A stretch of DNA of 64,000 nt, taken from Leucothrix mucor DSM 2157 (GTDB lineage Bacteria > Pseudomonadota > Gammaproteobacteria > Thiotrichales > Thiotrichaceae). Where the stretch lies: positions 1,240,001 to 1,304,000 of the forward strand of contig NZ_ATTE01000001.1 of NCBI RefSeq assembly GCF_000419525.1. The letters run 5' to 3'. The translations under genes and the position numbers were made by a program. Below the pieces are notes generated by a model. That model had not been told where the DNA came from. It did no database searches and saw only the letters and a list, made by a program, of their open reading frames with translations. Position 1 is the stretch's first letter. Every line of letters starts with the position of its first letter. This document shows positions 9,688-19,895 of this stretch, in pieces.

Positions 9688-10981
9688 TATTGCCGACATC
9701 ATCAGCCACTAAAACGCCACCTCGCCTATCAACAGATACCCCAACCGGACGGCCCAGTGCTTTATCATCAGCACTGATAAAGCCGGTTAAAATATCCTGC
9801 GGTAAGCCTTGCGGTTTGCCATTCACAAACGGCACAAACACGACTTTATAACCACTGCGCGGCTGGCGATTCCATGAGCCATGTAAACCAATAAAGGCCC
9901 CATTTTTATACTTCTCTGGCAATAGCGAGCCGGTATAAAACGCTAAGCCCAATGCCGCAGTGTGGGCACCTAAGGCATAGTCCGGTGCTTTGGCTTTAGC
10001 CACTAAATTGGGGCGCTGTGGAGTAACTCGGGTATCGACGCGCTGACCGTAATAGCTGTATGGCCAGCCATAAAAGTCTCCGTCATTCACCGAGGTCATA
10101 TAGTCCGGCACCAGATCATTCCCCAGCTCATCGCGCTCATTCACCGTGGTCCATAGCTCACCACTTTGAGGCTGCCATGCCAAGCCATTGGGATTACGCA
10201 GGCCCGAGGCGAACACGCGAGTCTGGCCGCTGGCCGTATCAACTTCCAGTACCGCTGCGCGCTTCACTTCGTTCTCCATGCCATTTTCAGCAATATTGCT
10301 ATTGGAGCCGATGGTGACGTATAGCTTTTTATCGGTGCCATCACGACTGGCGATGACGTTTTTAGTCCAGTGATGATTGATTGGGCCAGCGGGTAAATCA
10401 GCGACTTTAACCGCGGGCGCGGTGATTTTAGTATCGCCACGTTGATAGGGGAAACGCACCAGCGCATCGGTATTGGCGACATATAGTGTGTTGCCTACTA
10501 ACTCCATACCAAAGGGTGAATTCAGGCCTTCCAGAAAGGCGGTGCGCGTTTCAGCGACGCCATCCCCATCGGCATCGCGCAATAAGCTAATGCGGTTGGC
10601 ACTCGGTACACCAGCGCCAGCGGTTTTCATCGCCTGACCCATCGCCCAGCCTCTAAAGCTGAACTTGCCTTTGGGCTTAGCCGGCTTATTACTCTCCGCC
10701 ACCAACACATCGCCATTGGGTAATACATACATCCAGCGCGGGTGATCGAGTCCACTGGCAAAGGCTTGTACGGTTAAACCCTCAGCGGCAATCGGTTTGA
10801 GGTCGCCAGCCCAGCCTTTGGCAGGGGCTATATTCACGGTTGGGATTATCGAGGTGCGTGGTGCGGGGAGTGTGGGGTCGGTTCCCATCCCTGCGCTGCT
10901 CATGAGTGCGGGACCGCTGCAGCCCCATAAGGTTGCCAGCGATACGCTGCAAATTAGGGATGTGCGTAATCTCATTGTCAT
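9665..10981 (-). CDS. PQQ-dependent sugar (sorbosone-type) dehydrogenase lipoprotein
   Basis: 438 aa. N-terminal signal with a lipobox-like LATLWGC; Cys is expected to be lipidated, so the protein is probably membrane-anchored on the periplasmic side. The rest is a six-bladed beta-propeller of the sGDH/L-sorbosone dehydrogenase family: [70 protein letters not shown], and the C-terminal blade [21 protein letters not shown]. The family oxidises aldoses or sorbosone with PQQ; the true substrate here is unknown. It is a single-gene unit whose 3' end overlaps the helicase gene by 23 bp. No PQQ biosynthesis genes are in the window. Confidence 0.87.
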   Translation of the reverse strand: MTMRLRTSLICSVSLATLWGCSGPALMSSAGMGTDPTLPAPRTSIIPTVNIAPAKGWAGDLKPIAAEGLTVQAFASGLDHPRWMYVLPNGDVLVAESNKPAKPKGKFSFRGWAMGQAMKTAGAGVPSANRISLLRDADGDGVAETRTAFLEGLNSPFGMELVGNTLYVANTDALVRFPYQRGDTKITAPAVKVADLPAGPINHHWTKNVIASRDGTDKKLYVTIGSNSNIAENGMENEVKRAAVLEVDTASGQTRVFASGLRNPNGLAWQPQSGELWTTVNERDELGNDLVPDYMTSVNDGDFYGWPYSYYGQRVDTRVTPQRPNLVAKAKAPDYALGAHTAALGLAFYTGSLLPEKYKNGAFIGLHGSWNRQPRSGYKVVFVPFVNGKPQGLPQDILTGFISADDKALGRPVGVSVDRRGGVLVADDVGNIIWRIQR

Positions 10982-11019
10982 AGTCGATTTACTCAGTGAG
11001 TTGTTTTAGGCCCTGCGCC

Positions 11020-12770
11020 TTAGTGATCGACTGTAACACGATAGCTGACATAGCCCATTAAGCCCCCAGCGAATTTACCGGTAAAGTGCCAGTGTAGTTG
11101 CTGTTGATTGGTTGCTATATTTTCATCGCAAATCATATCCAACGGCGTGACATCACAACTCATGCTACTGGCATCCAGCTCGGTGTAATCGGGCACCATG
11201 TCATCCAGTGAGAGATCTGTGATTGGGCCGGTGCCGGTATTTTTATAGTAAATTCTATATTCCAGAATATTGCCGGGAGCCGCTTGGTTGATGGTTTCTG
11301 TTTCGCTGGTGCCTTGTGTGATATTTTGCACTGTTTTGCGAAGCTCTAAGCGTGAAGCCCCAACCGCCGGAGTGACAGGCGTCGCCGCGACGGCTTCTTG
11401 TGCGGGTGTGGGTTCAGTTGCGGGAGTATAGGGCGTTGTGGGTGTGGCCGCTTGTTCGGGCTGGCTTTCAGTGGCATCTGTTGCCTCGACTTCAGGAGTC
11501 GCTGGCAGCGCAGGTGCCTGTACTTGCGTGGCAGTGGTGAGGTCGCGGACTTTGGATTCCTGTACACCAGCGAAGGCATTCCCATAGTCCAGCGTGGAAG
11601 TAATAGACTGTTGATAACGATCATTGGCCGCAACATTAGCTGGCGCATACACTTTATTGATAAAACACAGCGCACCTTCAGCTTCAAGACTCACCGGATC
11701 ACTCACCCAAATCAAGCGATTACTTCGGGAACCACTCATGGGAACAGCGCCTTCAGTGCCATTTAGCTTGCCATCACAGTTGCTATCCGGATACAGCAGA
11801 CTGCTCCAGCCAGTGCTTACACTATTACTAAACTGGCTGGTCAAAGTCACCACGCCTTTAGCGGGCGTCGTAAATTTGTGAGCATAAAACACCACATTAC
11901 CGGGGAGGATCTGGCCAGTGTTATTGGGGGTTAATCTGGGTGGTTTAATTTCACCAAAGTCTTGCCCACTAATATCGCTATCAGCCTCATTTAAAATGGG
12001 GCGTACATTATCCGTGGTCGACAGATAGCCACCGGGGTTTTTGGCAAAATCAGGGCCGCATTGTTTGGGAGTGGGTACGGTTTCTTTAGAGGCTTGGTAG
12101 AGCTGATAACTACCCGCAGCCACTTTATCAAATTGATAATAGCCATCCCCATTGGTTTTGGTGCTCACGCATTGCTGAGTTTGTGTGTCATACAGCACGA
12201 TGGGCAGCTGCGTTACGCCGACTTCACCGTTGTCATTGCCGTCATTGCTGGCATTCACATTGATATCGCGAAACACCCGACCACTAACGCTCACGCCTGC
12301 GCTTACAATGCTAATCGGGTAGCTCTCTACCTCACCATCGCTCGCCGAGCCAGTCGCTTGTTGATTGCTGATTGGGTCAGTGGTCAGTCTTACTTGCAGG
12401 TAGCTATCACCGATCTGACTACCTTGCGGAATATTGGACCACGTTAGCGTCACTGAGCCATTATTGGTACCGGTTGGCACAGGGCTCATGGCGGCTTCAT
12501 CTGGGTCAAAAATGCCATTGCCATCAAAGTCGATCCAAGCAATAAGGTTGGCGGTGTCACCCGTGTTATTGGTGGCTGTGACATCAATGCTGTAGTTACG
12601 GTCCTGACTCGTTAGCACGGGTAGCGTGGCAACCCCATTATCATCTGCGTCATCGGCGGGCGTTGAGTTTTCTGCATCAGGCACTGCCGAGCCTAAATAT
12701 AAGTTATCTGAAATGCCGTGTGAGGCTTCCCCATAGCTGGTGGGACAACTGCCAAAATCACAGCGCCCTC
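11020..12770 (-). repeat. Paralogous C-terminal block, copy 1
   Basis: About 1.75 kb encoding GEVED, SdrD B-like, linker and DUF11-type segments. It is colinear in protein sequence with the block at about 18156-19895. Shared strings include VSGRVF, GEIGVTQLP/GEVGVTQLP, QILPGNV, FYAHKF, RLELRKTV and GTGPxTDL. Confidence 0.7.
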
Positions 12771-14223
12771 CGGCAGAGATGACGGTGACATCCGCTTCAC
12801 CAATGCCTATGCCGAGTAGGCGCAATAGTGGGTCGACCAGCTGGGTGAGCACGGTATGCAGAATTGGTGATAGGGCGTCATTAACAATCGTGGTCAGGCT
12901 GCTCGTGACGGTATCCAGCAGTCCTGAAACTAAGGTATCCAACAGGCCCAAATTACTGCTGAATGAGATAGTCAGATCATTAACCAGATCGCTGATCAGC
13001 ACATTGGCAAAGTCGGCACTGCTGTCGACCGTTTTGGTTTGTGGATAAGGGCCGGAAAATACCAGCAAATCGGCAAAGGGCGCTTCACCTTTGGCGGCAG
13101 CGCGCGCCAGAATATCCGTTTGAATATTGGCGAGTGGAATGGCGACCGCGCTAAGCGGTAAAGTTTGCTTTATTTGTAAGTCGAGCGTACCAATCACTCC
13201 CGGCAGCACATCAACGTCGGGGTCGATAATATGGGTGCGGTTGAAGAACAGGTTATCCGCAATGCTACCTAGGTAGATATCTACCAAGCCTGGTGTTGCC
13301 TGAACGGTAACAGTGTTTGCGATCGCATCAATGGCCATCAAAGTGCCTTCTGCACGGGCGACTTCAACGTATAAATCGATATCGGCCAGCTTAATATCAG
13401 CTGTTACATCCAAGCCTGCAAGACTACTTAGCTGACCAGTAATCGCGCTCACCATGGCGCTACTGTCTGGCGATAAATCGATAAGATCTAAATTCAATTT
13501 GGAGCGTATAACTGCAGTATGGAATGTAGTGCCCACCGGGCCACAGGTGTAAATGGGTGGCTCTACGATTTGCAAATACAGCTCGACGCCATTCACAATG
13601 CCATCTAAACCCAGCGGGCTCAGTGCACTGGTATCCAATGCAACGGGCGCGGGCGTGGTGAGCACATTCTTGTAGTTATACAGTTGAATCAAGCCGGTCA
13701 GCAAATTCAAAGCGTTTAAATCGGTGTCGGCTAGAGTGCCTTGTTGGAGGTCTATCTTGAGTAAATCGCCAAGCTTAATGGTATCGCTAAGGCCGGCGAG
13801 TGGGAGTAAACCTAAGGCGGTGACTAAGTCATTATTCCCATCGGATTGCGCCACATTTTTAGCGGCACTAATCAGCTGCATCAAGCTGGCATCTGCAAAT
13901 AAGACCTGATCCGTGCCGGAAACGGTTAAGTCAGACTCCAGAATGCTCAAGTACTTCAGCAGGTTGATGTCGCCACCGGCCAAGGCTTTCCAGTCCATCA
14001 TATCCAACGCAATATTGGAGCCTAACAACCCCGAAAACAGGGGATTGAGTAGGGCGCTTTGCTGGGTATCTAAGCTGGCCAGCCGTGGGCCTACTTGCAG
14101 ACAGGCACCCGCTTCACAGCCTGCAGCGATCGCATTTCCTGACCATGTAAACATCACCACGCTAATAAATGCCAGCAATGGGAGCGTGAGAATGGCAGCG
14201 GTTATCCTTTTTATATTAAGCAT
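11020..14223 (-). CDS. Large secreted surface protein with GEVED, SdrD B-like and DUF11-type modules
   Basis: 1067 aa. Sec signal peptide at residues 1-33 (KRITAAILTLPLLAFI...GNAIA). The N-terminal ~440 residues are a leucine/aspartate-rich helical region of unknown family. Then come one GEVED module (YLGSAVPDAEN...ASDGEVESYPI), an SdrD B-like beta-sandwich (VSGRVFRDINVNASNDGN...GYYQFDKVAAGSYQLY), an extended region, a Pro/Thr/Ala-rich linker (TPTTPYTP), and a DUF11-type end (LELRKTVQNITQG...YYKNTGTGPITDLSL). No LPXTG or C-terminal hydrophobic anchor is seen. From about the GEVED module onward it is closely paralogous to the C-terminal end of the protein at 18156-25052. It may act in adhesion or matrix formation; that is inference. 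Confidence 0.82.
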   Translation of the reverse strand: MLNIKRITAAILTLPLLAFISVVMFTWSGNAIAAGCEAGACLQVGPRLASLDTQQSALLNPLFSGLLGSNIALDMMDWKALAGGDINLLKYLSILESDLTVSGTDQVLFADASLMQLISAAKNVAQSDGNNDLVTALGLLPLAGLSDTIKLGDLLKIDLQQGTLADTDLNALNLLTGLIQLYNYKNVLTTPAPVALDTSALSPLGLDGIVNGVELYLQIVEPPIYTCGPVGTTFHTAVIRSKLNLDLIDLSPDSSAMVSAITGQLSSLAGLDVTADIKLADIDLYVEVARAEGTLMAIDAIANTVTVQATPGLVDIYLGSIADNLFFNRTHIIDPDVDVLPGVIGTLDLQIKQTLPLSAVAIPLANIQTDILARAAAKGEAPFADLLVFSGPYPQTKTVDSSADFANVLISDLVNDLTISFSSNLGLLDTLVSGLLDTVTSSLTTIVNDALSPILHTVLTQLVDPLLRLLGIGIGEADVTVISAGGRCDFGSCPTSYGEASHGISDNLYLGSAVPDAENSTPADDADDNGVATLPVLTSQDRNYSIDVTATNNTGDTANLIAWIDFDGNGIFDPDEAAMSPVPTGTNNGSVTLTWSNIPQGSQIGDSYLQVRLTTDPISNQQATGSASDGEVESYPISIVSAGVSVSGRVFRDINVNASNDGNDNGEVGVTQLPIVLYDTQTQQCVSTKTNGDGYYQFDKVAAGSYQLYQASKETVPTPKQCGPDFAKNPGGYLSTTDNVRPILNEADSDISGQDFGEIKPPRLTPNNTGQILPGNVVFYAHKFTTPAKGVVTLTSQFSNSVSTGWSSLLYPDSNCDGKLNGTEGAVPMSGSRSNRLIWVSDPVSLEAEGALCFINKVYAPANVAANDRYQQSITSTLDYGNAFAGVQESKVRDLTTATQVQAPALPATPEVEATDATESQPEQAATPTTPYTPATEPTPAQEAVAATPVTPAVGASRLELRKTVQNITQGTSETETINQAAPGNILEYRIYYKNTGTGPITDLSLDDMVPDYTELDASSMSCDVTPLDMICDENIATNQQQLHWHFTGKFAGGLMGYVSYRVTVDH

Positions 14224-14556
14224 ATTAACGACGATTCACCCTTTTATTTAAATGAATTTTTTTATGTGATTAGGACGATTTTCGTTTCTTTCTTATTGAC
14301 CATATTATCAGTGTAAAAGTGACATGAAACTGAATGAGAGTTGTTCTCATTCATATTTAATAATTGCCGCTTGCATAGCCTCGTAGCGGGTTTATTAAGC
14401 TGAATGGTAGGGCGCGATTAAGCTAGCGATTCACAATGAGCAGTTTGTGTGGAGATTGCGTAAATCGGGTAAAGCCAGCTGCTGTTACTCCTCCTGAAAT
14501 GATATAAATCACTCATTAATTCAACGCATGAATATTCAATGACAGGAGATTGTTCA
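14224..14556. promoter_or_regulatory. Divergent promoter region between the large surface protein and the YHYH protein genes
   Basis: A 333-bp non-coding region between two divergent genes, AT-rich next to the 14223 start. It must carry both promoters. AGGAG at about 14544 is the ribosome-binding site for the GTG at 14557. No clear palindrome or riboswitch fold was seen. Confidence 0.45.
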
Positions 14557-15729
14557 GTGAACAAAAATGATAAAGCACGTTGCATGAAAAGCGCCTTGGC
14601 ACTTGCACTGGTTGCGACTTTTGGTAGCGCTCAGGCGGCGGTCGATACCAGCCTCATCAGTAAAGATGCCTTGGTAAAAGCCCCAGAAACCGTTGATTGC
14701 GAATTGGAAAATGGCGACGCTGCGCAATGTGCCAAACTGGTCGTGAAGTACTTGCCGGATAATTTAAAGATCGGCCCATTTTGTCCGGATACGGTCAAAG
14801 AAGCAGGCGGTATTTGGCAGTGGGATGGTGACAAGCCCGGCCTTTACCGTTTGAATGAAGAATTCCTGACCATGCTGCATGATCAGGGTTATGAGTTTTA
14901 CGATGCCGATGGCAAAGTCAGCATTACCGATGTGCGCACCAGTAGACCTCAAGGCAAAAACTCTTGCCTGTCGGCCTCGGTTGATACCTCTGTTGAAATG
15001 ACGGTACTGCTGCCACTTAATCCTGTGAAAGCAGAAAAAGCTAGCAGCTTGGGTACGGTGGCTAAAGTGGGTTTAGCGCTGGATGGCGTGCCGATCTTTG
15101 CGGATGCTCCTTCTGTGCTGCAAACCGGTCACATGCCCGCATTGGATGTGTGCGGCGGTCATATTGATCCCGGCGGTTGGTATCACTGGCACGCCACCGC
15201 AACAGATATCAATAATATATTTGGCGCGAAACAAGTTGATGCCAACTGTGCGCTAGCGCAAAAGGCCGATGCGTTGTTTGCCTATGCTTTTGATGGCTTC
15301 CCTATGTATGGCAGTGTGGATAACGATGGCAAAGTGCCCACTGATCTGGATGAGTGTAATGGCCATGTCGGCCCGACCGCTCACAGCAGCGAAGCCACTT
15401 ACCACTACCACGCTTCGTTGAACTTCCCGAACTTGCCGGGTTGCCTAAGTGGCGTCACGGTGAAAAACAACTTCTCCACCAATGCCAAGCAGGGAATTGG
15501 TACGGCGGGTGGCCCCAGTGGTCCAAATGCGGCACCAGGTGGGCATAATCAAGGCTTGCCACCGGGCTTTGATAAAGCGGCTGAAGTACTCGGCGTATCA
15601 TACGAAGACTTAAGCGCTGCAATTATCAACAATGGTGGTCGTGATCTGGACCTAGCCGCTGCCGCTAAAGCATTAGGTGTAACTGAGGCTGCACTAAAAG
15701 CGGCACTACCTCGCCCTCCAGGGCATTAA
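14557..15729 (+). CDS. Secreted YHYH-domain protein
   Basis: 390 aa. I chose GTG at 14557, because AGGAG sits 8 nt upstream; an ATG at 14539 lies before that site. Signal peptide MKSALALALVATFGSAQA, so the protein is exported. The core has the His-rich signature of YHYH-domain proteins: GHIDPGGWYHWHATA, then FAYAFDGFPMYGS, DECNGHVGPTAHSS and TYHYHASL, with paired cysteines. The clustered His/Asp/Cys residues suggest metal binding. The C-terminal ~60 residues form two helical repeats (AAEVLGVSYEDLSAAI and AAKALGVTEAALKAAL). The function of the family is not established. It sits between two giant secreted proteins. Confidence 0.82.
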   Translation: MNKNDKARCMKSALALALVATFGSAQAAVDTSLISKDALVKAPETVDCELENGDAAQCAKLVVKYLPDNLKIGPFCPDTVKEAGGIWQWDGDKPGLYRLNEEFLTMLHDQGYEFYDADGKVSITDVRTSRPQGKNSCLSASVDTSVEMTVLLPLNPVKAEKASSLGTVAKVGLALDGVPIFADAPSVLQTGHMPALDVCGGHIDPGGWYHWHATATDINNIFGAKQVDANCALAQKADALFAYAFDGFPMYGSVDNDGKVPTDLDECNGHVGPTAHSSEATYHYHASLNFPNLPGCLSGVTVKNNFSTNAKQGIGTAGGPSGPNAAPGGHNQGLPPGFDKAAEVLGVSYEDLSAAIINNGGRDLDLAAAAKALGVTEAALKAALPRPPGH

Positions 15730-15890
15730 TCGTATCGTTTGAAAGCTGGAGTGAGTGATGCGCAGGGTTATTGTAGCGTTAGTAATCGCGCGCACTCGCT
15801 TCATTGAAATCACTTGGATTCAACGGCAATCGGTGCGACTATCTGCAAGCTAAAGGTTGCTGAGGGAGTAGCCTCTCACAGGCCTTCTTT

Positions 15891-16772
15891 ATGCAGAACA
15901 ACAACGCACGTCTCGGCATCATCCTGATGCTCTCCGCCACGCTTGTCTTTGCAATACAAGACGGCCTCTCGCGGCAATTAGCCGACAAATACAATGTCAT
16001 GACCGTGGTGGTGATTCGCTACTGGTTCTTTGCGGCCTTTGTGGTGGCTTGGAGTTATTTCCAGGGCCACGGTGTTCGCAAAGTCGCGCAGACCGCGCAT
16101 CCTATCTTACAAGCCCTGCGCGGCATGCTACTAGTAGCTGAAATCTGTGTTGCGATCACTGCCTACACCGTGATTGGGCTTATCGAAACACATGCAGTAT
16201 TTGCCTGTTACCCTCTTATCGTGATTGCCCTATCGGGACCACTATTGGGTGAGTCAGTTGGCTGGCGGCGCTGGTTGGCCGTCGCGGTTGGCTTCATTGG
16301 CGTGGTGATCATCCTCCGGCCGGGTAGTGATGTGTTTAGCCTGCAAGCGTTGGTACCACTGCTTGCCGCCGTGATGTTTGCGATTTACAGTTTGCTCACG
16401 CGCTACGTTGCCCGCAAAGATCGCGCGATGACCAGTTTGTTTTGGACTGGTATTAGCGGGGTGGTCGGCATCTCCCTTATCGCACCCTTTTATTGGACGC
16501 CGATGGTGGGCACGGATTGGTGGTGGATGGCGGCGCTGTGCATCACAGGCGTGTTAGGGCATTTCTTATTGATCAAAGCGTTGGAAGTTGCCGATGCAGG
16601 GTCCACCCAGCCGTTCGCCTATTTTCACTTGGTATTCGTGTCAGTGATTGGTTTGTTTATATTTGGTGAGTCGCTGGATCTAATGATTGTAGTCGGTGCA
16701 TCCATTATCGTTGCATCCGGCTTGTTCACCATTTGGCGGGCCCACGTGAACCGCCATGCACAGAAGTCTTAA
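15891..16772 (+). CDS. EamA/DMT-family transporter
   Basis: 293 aa with about ten transmembrane helices in two five-helix EamA repeats (roughly residues 8-140 and 150-285). The N-terminal segment MLSATLVFAIQDGLSRQLA is typical, as is the second-repeat segment LLAAVMFAIYSLLTRYVAR. Inner-membrane drug/metabolite superfamily permease; the substrate cannot be deduced. The gene starts at the ATG at 15891 and is followed on the same strand by the GNAT gene after 46 bp. Confidence 0.87.
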   Translation: MQNNNARLGIILMLSATLVFAIQDGLSRQLADKYNVMTVVVIRYWFFAAFVVAWSYFQGHGVRKVAQTAHPILQALRGMLLVAEICVAITAYTVIGLIETHAVFACYPLIVIALSGPLLGESVGWRRWLAVAVGFIGVVIILRPGSDVFSLQALVPLLAAVMFAIYSLLTRYVARKDRAMTSLFWTGISGVVGISLIAPFYWTPMVGTDWWWMAALCITGVLGHFLLIKALEVADAGSTQPFAYFHLVFVSVIGLFIFGESLDLMIVVGASIIVASGLFTIWRAHVNRHAQKS

Positions 16773-16818
16773 ATATCACTAGAATGATGACATTAAACTA
16801 GCTAAGGGCTAATCCGAA

Positions 16819-17307
16819 ATGAGTAGTAATGATATGAAAACCACCGAAGCAGACGGTGATGTAGCAGCAGAAGTCGAGCTAGTCCCGTATTCCGATTCGT
16901 TTCTAAAAGCGTTGGTGAGATTGTGGCGTGATAGCTTTGAAGAAGCGGTTGGCATTATTGACCCGCATCCGATTGAAGATCAGAAGCAGTATTTCATTGA
17001 TGAAATCTTACCAAATACCGATGTGTTGGTCGCAGTGATCGGTCGAAAAGTGGTGGGTTTCATTGCTGCATCGCGTGACTCGATTGATGAGATTTATGTA
17101 CATACCGAGCACCAAGGGCAGGGTATCGGCTCGAAATTACTGAGTTGGGCGCAAGAGAAATCCAACGGTAAGCTTGAGCTGTACACTTTTGAGCGTAATA
17201 AAAAATCACAGCAATTTTACGAGAGCAAAGGCTTTAAAGTCACTGAAAGAAATAAGACTGAGGCTTGGATGCTGGATGATATTAAGTATGAGTGGGTACG
17301 TGCTTAA
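16819..17307 (+). CDS. GNAT-family N-acetyltransferase
   Basis: 162 aa. Acetyl-CoA-dependent acetyltransferase fold: central strand VVGFIAASRDSIDEIYVHTEHQGQGIGSKLLSWAQ holds motif A (Q-G-Q-G-I-G-S, the Q/RxxGxG/A pyrophosphate loop), and the C-terminal LYTFERNKKSQQFYESKGFK is motif B with the N-x-x-S-x-x-F-Y-E-x-x-G-F pattern. The substrate is unknown; the YjaB/YhhY-like wording points to a small-molecule or N-terminal acetyltransferase. Same strand as its neighbours. Confidence 0.87.
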   Translation: MSSNDMKTTEADGDVAAEVELVPYSDSFLKALVRLWRDSFEEAVGIIDPHPIEDQKQYFIDEILPNTDVLVAVIGRKVVGFIAASRDSIDEIYVHTEHQGQGIGSKLLSWAQEKSNGKLELYTFERNKKSQQFYESKGFKVTERNKTEAWMLDDIKYEWVRA

Positions 17308-17391
17308 TTGGAGTGAGTGAGGCTAATTGCTGCGCAATGCAACAAAACGCGTTAAGCTCACTCCGTTTCCCATCTACTGAACGGTTAACAC

Positions 17392-18066
17392 ATGATCCCA
17401 TGGACTTTACTAGGCACCGCCGAAATCCCCAATAACGGCGGTGAGCTTCGACTCACGCAGCGCGACAATGAGTTTTCAATTCACCTAAAAGGTGTGCGCG
17501 GCGAGTTGATGAATAGTCGGGTTCGTAGCTCCGAACAAGCGCTGGCCGACCTAGGCTGTGCGCCAATCAAAAAGCTGGAGAATGCCAAGGTGTTAGTCGG
17601 CGGCTTAGGTATGGGCTTTACGCTGGAAGCAGCGCTTAAGGCAACGACCGCGAGCTCCCAAGTGATTGTCGCAGAGCTAGTGCCTGAAGTGGTGGAGTGG
17701 AATAAAGGCCCATTAGGTGAGTGTGCCAATATGCCGCTGAATAACCCGCGTACCAAAGTGCATGTGGGTGATGTGGCGGTGCTGTTTAAAGCGCGCAAGC
17801 CAACTTACCATGCGGTGTTATTGGATGTGGACAATGGGCCGGAAGGCTTTACCCATGCGGATAATGACAGCCTGTATTCGATTAAAAGTTTGCGGGCTAT
17901 TCGCGATACCCTACACCCCGGTGGAATTTTGGCGATTTGGTCAGCTTGGGATGATCCTAAGTTTTCTAATCAGCTGAAAAAAGCGGGTTATAAAGTGCGG
18001 ACTGAAATGGTTCGGGCGCACAAGGGGAAGGGGAGTCGTCATACTATTTATTTGGGGGGTAAGTGA
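17392..18066 (+). CDS. Spermidine-synthase-like methyltransferase-fold protein
   Basis: 224 aa, shorter than true SpeE (about 280). The Rossmann core carries VLVGGLGMGFTLEAAL (nucleotide loop), VIVAELVPEVVEWN, VHVGDVAVLF and YHAVLLDVDNGPEGF, the counterparts of polyamine aminopropyltransferase motifs, then LHPGGILAIWSAWDDPKF. The N-terminal beta-domain is reduced. Whether it transfers an aminopropyl group or methylates something else is unclear. It is the last gene of a same-strand run, and is convergent with the 2298-aa surface protein gene 90 bp away. Confidence 0.75.
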   Translation: MIPWTLLGTAEIPNNGGELRLTQRDNEFSIHLKGVRGELMNSRVRSSEQALADLGCAPIKKLENAKVLVGGLGMGFTLEAALKATTASSQVIVAELVPEVVEWNKGPLGECANMPLNNPRTKVHVGDVAVLFKARKPTYHAVLLDVDNGPEGFTHADNDSLYSIKSLRAIRDTLHPGGILAIWSAWDDPKFSNQLKKAGYKVRTEMVRAHKGKGSRHTIYLGGK

Positions 18067-18155
18067 GAGGCTGCTAGCGAATAGAGCTTCAAAACTCGAA
18101 CTTACAAACACATTTTAGACGACTAGCCCCGTGGACAATTTGTGACTTCAAAGGG

Positions 18156-19895
18156 TCAATCATCAATTGTTATCTGATAACTGACTGAGCTTTTGGCCCC
18201 ACCAATGAGTGGGCCAGTAAATACCCATTCTATAAATTGACTGCCACCGGATAGATTGATGCTGCAGCCCATTCCACTAAGTGTTACTCCACAGCTGGGG
18301 CTACCCTTCAAGCTGGTATAGTCTGGTACTGTATCGTTAATGACCAAGTCTGTGACAGGGCCGGTGCCTGAGTTACTGTAATACACTCGGTACTCCAGTG
18401 TATTACCGGGCTCTGCCGAGTTGACTGTGCTGGTTTCAGCGGTTCCCTGAGTAATATTCTTAACCGTTTTGCGCAGCTCTAAACGTGAAGGGCCAACCGC
18501 CGGAGTCACTGGCGTGGCAGCCACTGGCGCTTGTGCCGGTGCTTCCGGAATTTCGGGAATGTAGGGTGTGGTTGGTGTGGCTGCTACAGGTGCTTGCACG
18601 GGTGTAACCGGCTCGGCAACGACCTCTGGGGTGGCTGATAGGGCAGGTGCCTGAACTTGTTTGGCAGTGGTCGCATCGCGTACTTTCAGCGCCAAATCAC
18701 CCGCAATCGCGTTGCCATAGTCAAAGTCAGCGGTGATATTTTGGATGTACTGGTCATTGGCAGCCACATTAGACGGCGCATAGACTTTATTGATCAGACA
18801 AACGGTATCATTCGCGTTAACTGCCAGCGAACTGGTTCCTAACGGCAAACTCCCATCACTTTGATTAAGGGTACCATCGCAGTTTGCATCGCGGTAAATA
18901 ATGGATGACCAACCGCTGCTGCGATTCGTACTGGATACGCTGGTAACGCTCACACTACCGGTTGCGGGAGTAGAGAACTTATGCGCATAAAACAACACAT
19001 TGCCCGGTAAAATCTGACCGCTGTTATCCGGCTCAAATACCGGTAACTTCACATCCCCAAAGTCTTGTCCGGTAATGTCACTTGTAGTCACGGTAAACTC
19101 ATCGCGAGCATTGTTGGTTGTAGAGCGATAGCTACTCGGGTCTTTAGCATTGGCAGGGCCACATTGGCCAGGAGTCGGCACACTTTCCCGTGAGGCTTCA
19201 TACACCTGATAAGTACCAGGGGCCACATCCTTAAACGCATAGTTGCCCGAGCCATCAGTTCGGGTACTTACACACACGTTATTTGCTTTGTCATAAAGCA
19301 CAACTGGCAGCTGAGTGACTCCGATTTCGCCACTATCATTGATCGCATCGACATTCGCATCATTAAATACCCGACCACTGACACTAACACCCGCGGTCGT
19401 AATGTTGATGAGATAATCCTCAATCTCACCATCCCGTTTAGCACCGCCAGGTTCCCGATTGCTCAAGCTGTCGGTGGTTAAACGCAAGCGTAAATAGCTA
19501 GTACCGGTTTGAATGTCGACCGGAATATTAGACCAGTTGAGGGTATAGCTGGCGTTGCTACTACCGGCAGCAATAGTTCGGATGGCTGCTTCATCAGCAT
19601 CCAGCGTGCCGTTTTTATCAAAGTCAATCCAACCGACCAAGGTCGCAGGGTTAGCGGTGTCATTGCTGGCACTCACAGTCGTACTAAAGCTGCGGTCGGA
19701 GCTGGTGAGGGTAGGTAGGCTACTAATGCCGTCTTCATCAGCGCCATCGCCGTTGGCATCAGCTGAAGGCTGGCCATCGCTGTCAGTATCCGGTGTATTT
19801 GTTCCAAGGTGGACACCATTAATAATGCCGTGCTGCGGGCCTGTCGCGGCCTTCGTGGTCAAATAGGTGTTGGGTGCATCGCCATAGTCTTGTGG
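18156..19895 (-). repeat. Paralogous C-terminal block, copy 2
   Basis: The counterpart of the block at about 11020-12770, in the same orientation, starting near the fifth GEVED module. The two blocks are diverged at many positions, so this is an older duplication rather than a fresh copy. Confidence 0.7.
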
